Below, one piece after another: positions 27,594-36,727 of a stretch of DNA of 64,000 nucleotides. The stretch is from NCBI RefSeq assembly GCF_045617425.1, contig NZ_JAZLIO010000009.1, positions 1 to 64,000 on the forward strand, in the 5' to 3' direction. Both the position numbers and the translations under genes were made by a program. The notes below the pieces were generated by a model. It was not told the origin of the DNA, made no database searches, and was given only the letters and a program-made list of their open reading frames with translations. Position 1 is the first letter of the stretch; every line of letters starts with the position of its first letter. Source of the stretch: Carnobacterium_B sp045617425 (GTDB lineage Bacteria > Bacillota > Bacilli > Lactobacillales > Carnobacteriaceae).

Positions 27594-27998
27594 TCACCTT
27601 TGCAATTCCTTAGTCCCCTCCAAAAACATCTTTCTTGTGATAAAGTTCCAAACCATCACAATGATAGTAGCAATTACTTTGGATAAAATATAATGAAAAC
27701 TAAATTCTTCAACAAAGAACCACATAATGAGTTCATTGATTGCCAATCCAATCACACTTAAAATGACAAAAATAAGAAATTCTTTATTTTTTTCGCTTTT
27801 ATCAAATTTGCTTACAAACACGTACTGCATACTTGCAATATAATTAAATACTGTTGATAGAATATAAGCTATTGCAGCCGACAACAAATAATAGGTATCT
27901 AATAATGTCGTTAGAATAAAAAGTGTTCCAAAATCTATAATAGCAGCTATAATCCCTACGATTCCAAACTTAAAAATTTGCTCAATTATCTTTTTCAT
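27594..27998 (-). CDS. GtrA family membrane protein
   Basis: 134 residues with four membrane helices filling nearly the whole chain. IEQIFKFGIVGIIAAIIDFG at the N-terminus and NYIASMQYVFVSK in the middle, with a conserved asparagine and aromatic, and the ending WNFITRKMFLEG are typical of the GtrA/DPMS1 flippase-like family. GtrA proteins are thought to flip undecaprenyl-phosphate sugars made by GtrB-like GT2 enzymes. Two such GT2 genes are at 17938 and 33552. It is followed 73 bases later by a GT-C-like gene. ATG 27998 after GAAGGAG. Confidence 0.88.
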   Translation of the reverse strand: MKKIIEQIFKFGIVGIIAAIIDFGTLFILTTLLDTYYLLSAAIAYILSTVFNYIASMQYVFVSKFDKSEKNKEFLIFVILSVIGLAINELIMWFFVEEFSFHYILSKVIATIIVMVWNFITRKMFLEGTKELQR

Positions 27999-28240
27999 TG
28001 TATCTCCTTCTTACTCCATTACGGATTTTTGTTATTGACTTAAAGAGTTGTAAGCTTTATTTGTACTAAACCTTATCTATGATATCAGAAATGGACGGTA
28101 GGATGAAGAAGTATTTTAATACAATTAAAAAAAGAAGACCGGTTGAGCTGATCATCATAATTAAATGACAACCAGCATAACCAATCTTATAGTCTATAAA
28201 GCAATTATTAAATAAAAAAAGTCTATTTAAATTGTTCACT

Positions 28241-31200
28241 TTATTTAATATTATTAAAATAGTTAATAATCCCAGTTGTGATTCCGTCAGCCAACTTATC
28301 TTGATAAGCATTAGTCCTTAATTTTGCTCTTTCAGAAGTATGATCAACAAATCCCATTTCTACTAAAATAGCTGGCATTCCCGTTTCTCTTACAACATGG
28401 AAATCAGCTGTTTTAGCTCCTCTATTGAATGCTCCTGTTTTATTGACTAAAGAATTTTGAACACTAAGTGCTAAAGCACCACTTCTTAAACTTCTATCAG
28501 AATTATTGGCTACTAAAGGATTTTTTGCATTTCCCTTACGGTTGTAAGAATAAGTTTCTATTCCATGAGCCGCTCCATTAAATGCATTGGCATGAATACT
28601 TACGAAAATATCCGCTTTAGATTGATTAGCTAATGTTGCTCTTTCACTAAGTTCTAAAAATGTATCATTTTTTCTAGTCATAATGACTTCATAACCATTT
28701 GCTTCTAATCGGTTTTTCACTTTAAGTGAAACAGATAAATTAAGAGCTTTTTCCTGTACTCCACCACTAGTTGCACCAGGATCTCCATCACCATGACCTG
28801 GATCCAAAACGACTACCTTCTTACTTGTAGTAATTTTTTTTACAGATGCTTTGTCTATCCATCCAAGTTGTTTACCATTGTAAGCAATCAATAACCATGT
28901 AGCTCGTCTTGTAGTTGATTCTCTTAGTACAGTAACTTCTGCTCCAAAATAATTATCTGACATTGTTACTTTTTTATAGCCTTCTGTTCCCCATGGCAAA
29001 GTGTTTATACTATCACCATTACGAACTATTCTAGCTTTATAATCACTAACATCTACATTTGAAATAATTTTTTCGATATTCAACCCTTTTTTATCTATCC
29101 ATTGTTCTTTACCACCTGGCAATCTTACTAAAGCCCATGTTGCTCGTCTCGTAATTGCTTCTTTTATTACAGTTACTTCTTTGCCAACATAATCATCTGA
29201 CTTACCAACTGTTTGATAACCTTCTGTACCCCATGGTGCTGTATTTAATGTATCTCCTTTTCGGGAAATTAAAGCTTTATAATCTACTGCCTTTAATGAC
29301 TCAATTTTTTCAATATTTAATGCTTTTTTGTCTAACCAAACTTGATTATTATTTGGCAATTTTACTAATGCCCATGTTGCTCTTCTTGTGATTGCTTCTT
29401 TTAATACTGTTACTTCCTCACCAACATAAGGATCTGAGCTTCCAATTGTTTGATAACCCTCTGTTCCCCAGGGTGCCGTGTTAAGAGAATCTCCAGACCT
29501 AGCAATTAAAGCTTTATAATTAGTAGTTTTAGAAGATACTACTTTTTCAATATTTAAAGCTTCTTTATCTATCCAAGCTTGTATACCTCCAGGTAACTTC
29601 ACTAATGCCCACGTTGCTCGGTACGTAACAGCTTCTTTTATTACAGTTACTTCTTTATTAAGATAATCTTTTGATTTCCCAATTGTTTGAAAACCCTTTG
29701 TTCCCCAGGGTGCTGTATCAAGTGTATCTCCGGAACGTGAAATGATAGCTTTGTAATTAACGGTTTTAGTTGAATCAATAGTATCAAAGGTGTCCAATCC
29801 ATTAATGTCAATCCAACCTAATTCTTTACCATTTATAGAGATTAAAGCCCACTCTGCACGTCTTGTTTTAGCTACTTTTAAAACGGTAACTTCTTTTCCA
29901 ACATAGGTATCTGATTTTGCTACAGTTTTATAGCCTTCCGTACCCCATGGAGCTGTATTGATAGTATCTCCTTTTCTTTTTATTGTTCCTTTGTAATTTA
30001 CACTTTTTATAGAATCAATTTTTTCAATATTTAAAGCTTTTTTATCAATCCAAACCTCTTTATTTCCAGGCAACTTAATCAAGGACCATGTTGCTCTTCT
30101 TGTTATTGCTTCCTTAAGAACGGTAAATTCTTGTCCTACATAAGCATCTGATTTAGTTACTGTTTCAAAACCTTCTGTTCCCCAAGGCGCTGTATTTAGT
30201 GTATCTCCTTTTCGGGAAATCAGTGCTTTGTAGTTTGTCTCTTTAGTAGATGTAATCTTTTCTACATCAAGTGCTGCTTTATTTACCCATACTTGTGAGT
30301 TGTTAGGTAATTTTATTAATGCCCATGTTGCTTTTATAGTTACAGATTCTTTTAGTACTGTAATTTCTTTACCAATATAAGTATCCGTTTTTCCAATTGT
30401 TTGAAAACCTTTTGTTCCCCAGGGTGCTGTATCCAATGTATAACCTGAACTTTTAACGATGGCTTTGTAATCAGTATTTTTAGTTGAATTAATTGTATCA
30501 AATGTGCTTAAACCATTTTTTTCAATCCAGCCAATATTTTTACCACTTATTTGAATTAATATCCATGTAAGACCATTTTTTGTTTTGCTTTCTTTAATTG
30601 CCATAACTTTTCTATCAAAGTATTCAGCTGATGAAGCAACCACACTGGAATTATCCGTTCCTTTAGGAGTTGTATAAATTCCATCTGTTTCACCGTTAAT
30701 ATATGCTTCATAATCTTTAATATCTGTTGTCGACGTAACTTCATCGTATGACAGATTGCCTATTTCATCCAAATTGTTTTCATTTGGATTTTTTTGAATT
30801 GTATCGAATCTTGTTAGATCATACGTAGCAATAATTTGATTTAATTTTTCTCCGTATGTAGGGTCAGTAGCATAACGACCAGTCAACCAATTTGTCGCAT
30901 CTTTATATGTTTTGGTATTTTCTTTCCAAGTACCATTATAATAAGTTGCATTCCAATCAGTTCCATTACGTAATTTATTAGCATTATCTATAAAGGTTTC
31001 TTTATAACTAGGATACTTTTTAAAATCCGCTTTTATTGTACTCCAGCCAGTTTTTTCATTATATTCTTTCGTATACTTAGAAAATGATTGTCCATTATAT
31101 TCTCCTTTTATGCCAAACAAATTATAGTTTGGTTTATAAGCTAGTATACTTGTTCCCCATGCACTTTCTAGTGCAGCTTGAGCTATCATTACTGACGGGT

Positions 31201-31756
31201 ATAGCTTTTGTTCATTTGCTGTAGTTACGGCATATGAAGAAACTGCATTTATAAAAGCATCTGTTTTTGATACTGTTCTTGCATTCATACTGAATGTACT
31301 CATAGTGTTTTTTTCATCATCCATCATTTGCATTGCTTTTTCTCTAGTTTCTTCTATAGAAAATATTTCTTCATCTATTTCTTGTTCTATTGTCTCATCT
31401 GATGTTTTATCTGTGTTTTCTTGAATTTCTTCGACTTCTTGTGATTCTTCTATTTCTGGTTTCAAATCAGATTCGGTATCGGGTACCGTCTCAGTTTCCA
31501 CAACCGATTGTTCAGTTTCTTCTGATGCATCTTCAGGGCTATATATTTTTTCCGATGAGTCTGTTTGTCCACTTTCAGTAGACACATTACTTGAGTCTTT
31601 CATTTCAGTGCTTTGACTCTCTTCTATTACTTTACTACTATCTATACTCGTATTTCCAGAAGCAAAAACACTTAACGAACCAACAATTGGATTTAACAGG
31701 CATACCACCATAGTTAAAACCATAACCTTTTGTATTACTTTCTTTGACAATTTCAA
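28241..31756 (-). CDS. secreted dual-enzyme autolysin: glucosaminidase, eight GW modules, amidase
   Basis: 1171 residues from TTG 31756, chosen because GGGGGG lies seven bases upstream; a longer frame to 31837 lacks a ribosome site. Order: signal peptide to about residue 33 (ending SVFASG), a Ser/Glu-rich linker to about 160, a glucosaminidase of the LYZ2/FlgJ type at about 165-318 (MIAQAALESAWGTS, with the catalytic Glu in LES; YNLFGIKG), eight GW/SH3-like modules (about 345-975), and a C-terminal Amidase_3 domain at about 979-1171 (DPGHGDGDPGA, QEKALNLS, SIHANA, VEMGFVD: zinc ligands and catalytic Glu all present). It should cut the glycan strand and the peptide bond and stick to lipoteichoic acid through the GW modules. 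The domain order is opposite to staphylococcal Atl. It is the only hydrolase in the polymer locus. Confidence 0.93.
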   Translation of the reverse strand: MKLSKKVIQKVMVLTMVVCLLNPIVGSLSVFASGNTSIDSSKVIEESQSTEMKDSSNVSTESGQTDSSEKIYSPEDASEETEQSVVETETVPDTESDLKPEIEESQEVEEIQENTDKTSDETIEQEIDEEIFSIEETREKAMQMMDDEKNTMSTFSMNARTVSKTDAFINAVSSYAVTTANEQKLYPSVMIAQAALESAWGTSILAYKPNYNLFGIKGEYNGQSFSKYTKEYNEKTGWSTIKADFKKYPSYKETFIDNANKLRNGTDWNATYYNGTWKENTKTYKDATNWLTGRYATDPTYGEKLNQIIATYDLTRFDTIQKNPNENNLDEIGNLSYDEVTSTTDIKDYEAYINGETDGIYTTPKGTDNSSVVASSAEYFDRKVMAIKESKTKNGLTWILIQISGKNIGWIEKNGLSTFDTINSTKNTDYKAIVKSSGYTLDTAPWGTKGFQTIGKTDTYIGKEITVLKESVTIKATWALIKLPNNSQVWVNKAALDVEKITSTKETNYKALISRKGDTLNTAPWGTEGFETVTKSDAYVGQEFTVLKEAITRRATWSLIKLPGNKEVWIDKKALNIEKIDSIKSVNYKGTIKRKGDTINTAPWGTEGYKTVAKSDTYVGKEVTVLKVAKTRRAEWALISINGKELGWIDINGLDTFDTIDSTKTVNYKAIISRSGDTLDTAPWGTKGFQTIGKSKDYLNKEVTVIKEAVTYRATWALVKLPGGIQAWIDKEALNIEKVVSSKTTNYKALIARSGDSLNTAPWGTEGYQTIGSSDPYVGEEVTVLKEAITRRATWALVKLPNNNQVWLDKKALNIEKIESLKAVDYKALISRKGDTLNTAPWGTEGYQTVGKSDDYVGKEVTVIKEAITRRATWALVRLPGGKEQWIDKKGLNIEKIISNVDVSDYKARIVRNGDSINTLPWGTEGYKKVTMSDNYFGAEVTVLRESTTRRATWLLIAYNGKQLGWIDKASVKKITTSKKVVVLDPGHGDGDPGATSGGVQEKALNLSVSLKVKNRLEANGYEVIMTRKNDTFLELSERATLANQSKADIFVSIHANAFNGAAHGIETYSYNRKGNAKNPLVANNSDRSLRSGALALSVQNSLVNKTGAFNRGAKTADFHVVRETGMPAILVEMGFVDHTSERAKLRTNAYQDKLADGITTGIINYFNNIK
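28840..30720 (-). repeat. eight tandem GW-module repeats of about 237 bp
   Basis: Modules recur every 79 codons, marked by a TAPWGT or TLPWGT box at roughly 237-base spacing (near 28990, 29230, 29467, 29705, 29943, 30179 and 30417), with a divergent first module (near 30690) that has TTPKGT. Shared parts are NYKALI-GDTLNTAPWGT, YVGKEVTVLKE and a conserved ATWALIKLP segment. Two variants alternate at the module end: KLP-x-VWIDKKALNIEK, and ISINGK-ELGWIDINGL. The repeat is coding, not a CRISPR array. Confidence 0.9.
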
Positions 31757-31791
31757 AAAATCATCCCCCCTATTTTTTTTCGAACAATTTG

Positions 31792-31797
31792 AGTATA
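31792..31797 (-). promoter_or_regulatory. possible -10 element of the autolysin gene
   Basis: TATACT on the minus strand, about 36 bases before the TTG start; no good -35 sequence is visible upstream, so this is tentative. Confidence 0.3.
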
Positions 31798-31865
31798 ACT
31801 TATAATTATTTATTTTACTATGGACATAATTTGTCATTATTAAAAATTTGTAGATAATTTTTACA

Positions 31866-31921
31866 AAACAGAAGAGAAGATTAATCTGATTATATAATCA
31901 GATTAATCTTCTCTTCTGTTT
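31866..31921 (-). terminator. 56-bp perfect palindrome, terminator of the GT-C gene
   Basis: Two perfectly complementary 28-base arms centred between 31893 and 31894, with no spacer (core GATTATATAATC). It begins three bases past the stop codon at 31924 and ends in A/T runs, giving T after the stem in the minus direction. Confidence 0.85.
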
Positions 31922-31923
31922 AA

Positions 31924-33486
31924 TTATTTAAGTGCCGAATACACAAAATAACCATTTTCATTATATATAAGCTCATAATTTTCTAATACAAACTTATAAA
32001 AAGTTAACTCTGTTCCAATTTTTTCTTTATTATTAAAGCTGGTGTCTAAAATAATTAATTTAGACTCTGCATGAATAATTTCTTTCAAAAATTTTTCCCC
32101 TATTAGTTTGTTTTCATTTAAATCTACTGCAGGTAAATTGAAATATTTTATTGAAGATAGTCTATCACTTAACAAGTATAAATTTCCAGCATTACGATGC
32201 ACATAAATCATATCATCTTCATTCGAATTTTCTTTTATAATTTCCGCAATTTCCAATACTCTATTTTTTTTAGTAGCGTTAAAAATCATTTGTTGTTCTT
32301 TGTGATCAATACCATCAGCATGTTCGATTTCATCTGCGTCAATATTAGTAATATAAATTGTTTCATAGATTGTATTCAATTGACTATTATACAAAATAAA
32401 TATTACAATACACGATGAGAAGAATAACTTATATTTCCCAATATTTATACTTAAGTCTTTAATAATAAAGATTAAAGGTATTGTCATTGTTGGAATCATC
32501 GCCATCAAGTAATGTTTATACTCTCTTCCAGACATCACACTAGTGTAAAAAGATAAAATTGAAAACAATAATGCAATTATAGCAAGCATTTTTTCACTAT
32601 TTATATAGTTTCTCCATTTATATATGACATAAAGTAAAAAACCGGAAAATAAAGCTACTACATAATGATTAGATAATATATTGTACAATATTCTAATAGA
32701 CTCATTTTTTTCTCCAGAACTATCTAGATACATGAAATTAAAGACTAAAGACTGAAAAATTCCTGCTTCTAAAGCGTTGTTTAAATACAAGTATAAACCA
32801 ATTGGTATGAATACAAGCAATACTCCTATAATAAATAATCCAATTACTTTAAATAAATCCTTATATTCTTTTTTATATATAAACTCTACTGCTATAAACA
32901 TACAAAAAATGGCCCATAATGAAATCATATTTGCTCGTAACAAAAAGACAATCGAAAACGACATTCCTATCAAAATGATCTCATTCCAGATAATTTTATT
33001 ATCTGATTTATAAAACTTTGAAAACGCGTATAAGCTGTAAGCAATAAATGGCAAAGCATATTCTTCAGTCAGATTTCCACCTTCTAAAAAAAAGGTTAAA
33101 ACGATTGCTTCAACGATGAGAGTAATGAAAGCTGTTAAATCTGGTATCCACAATTTACTTAGTCGATAAGTAAATAAAAAAAAGAGAAAAAGACTTAAGA
33201 ACTCAATTATATAAATTCCAGTAAAATTTGCTGTTGAAAATAAAATTCCAATATAATTAAATATAAAAATAATTGGTCCTTTATGGTCAAAAATTTCAGT
33301 ATACATAATTTTCCCATTATCCATTGCGTATCCAAAATAAGTAAACATACTTGAATCATGTTTAGCTATTAGTTCAGAAAAAGGATTAGAAACTAAGACT
33401 AATGAAGTAATAAATGTTAAAAAAAACAGTGCAAAATAAGGTGTAACTTTATTTATTTTTGTTTGTATGCTTATCTCTTGCTTCAC
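31924..33486 (-). CDS. GT-C/GT39-like membrane glycosyltransferase
   Basis: 520 residues from GTG 33486 (AGGGAG ten bases upstream). About 11 membrane helices in the first 380 residues, then a 140-residue soluble C-terminal part. The first outside loop holds HDSSMFTYFGYAMDNGKIMYTEIFDHKGPI (given here by its key residues: HDSS and FDHKGP, residues about 38-70), a motif shared with ArnT/PMT-like GT-C transferases that use polyprenyl-phosphate sugars. The gene for a GtrB-like GT2 lies 65 bases upstream in the same direction, giving a donor-maker and user pair. The acceptor is probably a wall or secreted polymer; unknown. Confidence 0.68.
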   Translation of the reverse strand: MKQEISIQTKINKVTPYFALFFLTFITSLVLVSNPFSELIAKHDSSMFTYFGYAMDNGKIMYTEIFDHKGPIIFIFNYIGILFSTANFTGIYIIEFLSLFLFFLFTYRLSKLWIPDLTAFITLIVEAIVLTFFLEGGNLTEEYALPFIAYSLYAFSKFYKSDNKIIWNEIILIGMSFSIVFLLRANMISLWAIFCMFIAVEFIYKKEYKDLFKVIGLFIIGVLLVFIPIGLYLYLNNALEAGIFQSLVFNFMYLDSSGEKNESIRILYNILSNHYVVALFSGFLLYVIYKWRNYINSEKMLAIIALLFSILSFYTSVMSGREYKHYLMAMIPTMTIPLIFIIKDLSINIGKYKLFFSSCIVIFILYNSQLNTIYETIYITNIDADEIEHADGIDHKEQQMIFNATKKNRVLEIAEIIKENSNEDDMIYVHRNAGNLYLLSDRLSSIKYFNLPAVDLNENKLIGEKFLKEIIHAESKLIILDTSFNNKEKIGTELTFYKFVLENYELIYNENGYFVYSALK

Positions 33487-33551
33487 CTAAAATACTCTCC
33501 CTCTAAGTTTAACGCTAGTAACATTCTTAATATCATTTTTTAGTTTAAAAA

Positions 33552-34568
33552 TTAAAATTTACGTTCTTTTTTATATATTAAGGAATTTTTCTCGGTTTCT
33601 TTAATAATATATATTGGTCTATTTTTAGATTCAAGAAAGGTTTTCCCAATATATTTTCCAAGAATGCCCAAGCAAAATAATTGAAGACCGCCTATTGCTA
33701 ATATAATAACAACTAATGATGTCCAGCCGGATGTAGGATCATCAAATATTAAAGTTCTTATAGCAACAATAATAGCCATTACAATGGATATTATAAAAGA
33801 ACTCAAACCTATTAAAGAAGAAATAGCTAATGGAGTATCTGAAAAAGCTACAATACCATCTAAGGAATATTTCATTAAACTCCAAAACGACCAGGTAGTT
33901 TCTCCTGCTACTCTATTTCGATTCTCATATTCTAAATATTTTGTATCAAACCCAACCCAACTAAAAATTCCTTTTGAAAAGCGATTATACTCTCTTATTT
34001 CTAAAACTGCATCGACCATTTGTCTAGTCATAAGTCGATAATCTCTTGCCCCATCAACAATTTCAGTTTCAGAAATACGATTAATAATTTTATAAAATTG
34101 TCTAGCAAAAAATGAACGAACAGGTGGTTCACCTTCTCTGTTAACTCTTCTAGATCCTACACAATCATACTCTTCATTTTTGATTATATTATACATCTTT
34201 GGTAATAACTCTGGCGGATCCTGTAAATCAGCATCCATAATAACTACATAATTCCCAGCTGCGTTTTCAAGACCAGCAAACATAGCTGCTTCTTTTCCAA
34301 AGTTTCTTGAAAAAGACAAATACCTTACATTGCTATCAATTTCTGCTAATCTACGTAAGATATCTAATGTTTGATCTTTAGAACCATCGTTAACGAATAA
34401 ATATTCAATGCTTGCATTTCCAAGTTTTTCTTTTATTTTTTCAACCTCATTATAGAATAACTTTAAAACTTCCTCTTCGTTATAACAAGGCACAACAATT
34501 GAAATTAAATCATTCTTCAATTCTATCCTATCCATTCTATATATTTCTAGTTTACTTATTTTTAGCAT
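33552..34568 (-). CDS. GtrB-like GT2 polyprenyl-phosphate glycosyltransferase
   Basis: 338 residues if ATG 34568 is used; 327 from ATG 34535, which gives the MDRIELKNDLISIVVPCYNEE start. Neither has a clear ribosome site, and the gene overlaps the flippase gene end. GT-A domain with VNDGSKDQT, MDADLQDPPELL (metal-binding DAD), FGKEAAMFAGLE and NRVAGETTWSFW; two membrane helices at about 240-262 and 272-300. This is the GtrB/YkcC/CsbB signature: transfer of glucose or HexNAc to undecaprenyl phosphate. It should supply lipid-linked sugar to the adjacent GT-C protein, with GtrA (27594) as a possible flippase. Confidence 0.88.
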   Translation of the reverse strand: MLKISKLEIYRMDRIELKNDLISIVVPCYNEEEVLKLFYNEVEKIKEKLGNASIEYLFVNDGSKDQTLDILRRLAEIDSNVRYLSFSRNFGKEAAMFAGLENAAGNYVVIMDADLQDPPELLPKMYNIIKNEEYDCVGSRRVNREGEPPVRSFFARQFYKIINRISETEIVDGARDYRLMTRQMVDAVLEIREYNRFSKGIFSWVGFDTKYLEYENRNRVAGETTWSFWSLMKYSLDGIVAFSDTPLAISSLIGLSSFIISIVMAIIVAIRTLIFDDPTSGWTSLVVIILAIGGLQLFCLGILGKYIGKTFLESKNRPIYIIKETEKNSLIYKKERKF

Positions 34569-35913
34569 ACTCAACTATTTTAAATAAATCGTTTCTAAAA
34601 GCAAACAAAACAGCTACTACATAAATTAAATACACGCTTGCCCCTATATAGTTGCTAAAAATATTTGCCGTAATATAAAAAACAATAAAATGACTTATTA
34701 ATAAAATATATTCTTTTAATGAACTTTTTAAGTATTTGTATTCCACATTTGTAGAGTATATATACCAGAAAATATACGCAAACGTTGTTGCTAAAGCTAT
34801 ACTTGTCATACTGTCAGTTAATAAGTAGACTATTCCTACAAACAGGAATGAAGTTCCTGCAAATCCAATAACATCTCTAAAATATTTCTTTTCGTTTTTT
34901 CTCGATTTATATAAATTTGTTATAATTACATTGGCAACCATAATATAAGGAATCGAGATAAATGTTATGGAAAGTAAGGACAATGCTGGAGTATATTTAG
35001 TTAAAAACACTTGAATAATTACTTTGAACACAAAAAATAGTAATCCTCCACCTATGCCTAATAATAATAATATCCTTTTAGTAAATTTCAACATTTCTTC
35101 ATTTTCATTTTTAGAAATAACATTATAAAAGATTAAACCTACTGCATTTACAATGAGTAAAATTAAATTTAACATGGACGTTGAAAATGAATATTGAGCA
35201 AAGTTTGCAACAGGAAAACCAAAATTAACTATCCAAGAACCTATATTTCCAACAAAAGTCATTGACATATTGGCTATTAAAACAAAAATTCCAATTTTAA
35301 AGATAGATACTTTATTTGTTGTATTGAATTTAAACCTAAAACCATATTCTTTAATAAAAACATATTCATACAAAATAAATACAAAAAGGTTTGTTACAAT
35401 ATTCATAATAACATAATCCATATAATTACGACTCTTTAAAATAAAGATAGCAAATAAAATAGTTAACACATTTACGATTGTTTTAAGAATATTGGCATAA
35501 GAATAAAGTTTAAAATTACCAGTCGCTTGTGCAAAATTTTGATGGTATGTTGTAATTGCCATAAACAATGTAGAAATTGAAAAAAGGATTAAGATAGGAT
35601 CTTTGATTAAAATAGAAAAGGACAACATTAAAATGAAAACTATCAGTTGAAATACTGATAAAAATGAATGTTCTTCATGTATAACCCTTTTATCTATACT
35701 ATCCGAATTTTTCCCACCATATTTAATATATATCCCATCATTAAACCCAAAACTAAACAGGTAGACAAAACTTAAATATAGCGTATATTCCTTGTACAAA
35801 CCATATTCCGGTACACTTAAATAGGCTGGTAAAATAAAACCTACGATAAAGCTGCTTCCAAAATTCATAATATTGGCAAAAGCAACCCTGATAATATTTT
35901 TAATTAAATGCAT
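34552..35913 (-). CDS. wzx: Wzx-type polysaccharide flippase
   Basis: 453 residues with about 12 membrane helices and no large soluble part. Typical MATE/MVF-like start: IIRVAFANIMNFGSSFIVGFILPAYLSVPEYGLYKEY. Such proteins move undecaprenyl-diphosphate-linked repeat units to the outside. Start ATG 35913 with AGGAG seven bases upstream. It is one of two flippases in the right-hand part of the locus; the other is at 42890. Which one works with which polymerase cannot be decided from sequence alone. Confidence 0.85.
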   Translation of the reverse strand: MHLIKNIIRVAFANIMNFGSSFIVGFILPAYLSVPEYGLYKEYTLYLSFVYLFSFGFNDGIYIKYGGKNSDSIDKRVIHEEHSFLSVFQLIVFILMLSFSILIKDPILILFSISTLFMAITTYHQNFAQATGNFKLYSYANILKTIVNVLTILFAIFILKSRNYMDYVIMNIVTNLFVFILYEYVFIKEYGFRFKFNTTNKVSIFKIGIFVLIANMSMTFVGNIGSWIVNFGFPVANFAQYSFSTSMLNLILLIVNAVGLIFYNVISKNENEEMLKFTKRILLLLGIGGGLLFFVFKVIIQVFLTKYTPALSLLSITFISIPYIMVANVIITNLYKSRKNEKKYFRDVIGFAGTSFLFVGIVYLLTDSMTSIALATTFAYIFWYIYSTNVEYKYLKSSLKEYILLISHFIVFYITANIFSNYIGASVYLIYVVAVLFAFRNDLFKIVEYAKNK

Positions 35914-35946
35914 GTCTATTCTCCTATTTTCTACTAAAAAATATCA

Positions 35947-36705
35947 TTATTTTATTCTTTTTTTAATGGCATTGTATACATACCAAGAAAAATAGTATAT
36001 TGCTTTAAGCAAAGGTAACTTCTCAATGTTACGATAAGTATTCCATGTTCTTTTTAACGCACCTAATTTATCATCTGAAATAGAACCAGTTACTTTTCTA
36101 TAAGAAGATAAAATCTCATTAATACCAAACGCATAAGAAACAGACTCTCTAAGCAACATAAGCCAAGTTGCTGTATCTTGACCTTTTCTTACTGAAGGCA
36201 TTTGAAAATCACCAATTTTACCTCGATCAACGATAACTGTGGAACATGCAATTGCAGTATTTTTTAATAATTGTGTATAATTTAATTTCTCTGGAACATT
36301 GACTCTATCTTGAATCAAATCCCCATCTTCAGTTATGGTTTCAAATGCAGTATAAGTAAAAGCCACATTATTTTTTTCCATAAAACCAATTTGACGAGTT
36401 AATTTTTCTTTTTTCCACATATCATCACTGTCTAAGAAAGCAATGTATCTTCCTTTAGCTGCTTTAATACCAGTATTTCTTGCAACCGCTGCGCCAGAAT
36501 TTCGATCCAATCGAATGTACCGAATTCTAGGGTCGATTTCAGTAATTTTTTCAATAATTGCACGACTATTATCTATAGAACAATCGTCTATTAGGATCAT
36601 CTCAAATTGAGTATATGACTGATTCCTAACTGAATTAATGGTTTTTTCAATGAGTTTTCCTGAATTATAAACTGGTGTAATAATTGAAACAATTGGTTTC
36701 TTCAT
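35947..36705 (-). CDS. GT2 glycosyltransferase
   Basis: 252 residues from ATG 36705 (AAAGGTG nine bases upstream; the open frame extends 36 bases further without a site). GT-A fold: KKPIVSIITPVYNSGKLI, DDCSIDNSR, RNTGIKAAKGRYIAFLDSDD with the metal-binding DSD near residue 92, and RKGQDTATWLMLLRE. No membrane helix, so it is a cytoplasmic repeat-unit transferase. Its start overlaps the end of the Wzz-like gene region closely, so they are co-transcribed. Donor sugar unknown. Confidence 0.85.
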   Translation of the reverse strand: MKKPIVSIITPVYNSGKLIEKTINSVRNQSYTQFEMILIDDCSIDNSRAIIEKITEIDPRIRYIRLDRNSGAAVARNTGIKAAKGRYIAFLDSDDMWKKEKLTRQIGFMEKNNVAFTYTAFETITEDGDLIQDRVNVPEKLNYTQLLKNTAIACSTVIVDRGKIGDFQMPSVRKGQDTATWLMLLRESVSYAFGINEILSSYRKVTGSISDDKLGALKRTWNTYRNIEKLPLLKAIYYFSWYVYNAIKKRIK

Positions 36706-36727
36706 TTTTTTAATGCACCTTTGCAAG

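Noticed and set aside
28066..28311. 81-codon minus-strand frame with a hydrophobic second half
   Set aside because: It starts inside the autolysin gene in another frame, has no ribosome site, and no recognisable family; probably chance.
28840..30720. regular repeats at about 237-base spacing, considered as CRISPR or satellite
   Set aside because: The repeats are in frame, encode GW modules with conserved residues, and have no short direct repeat and spacer structure.
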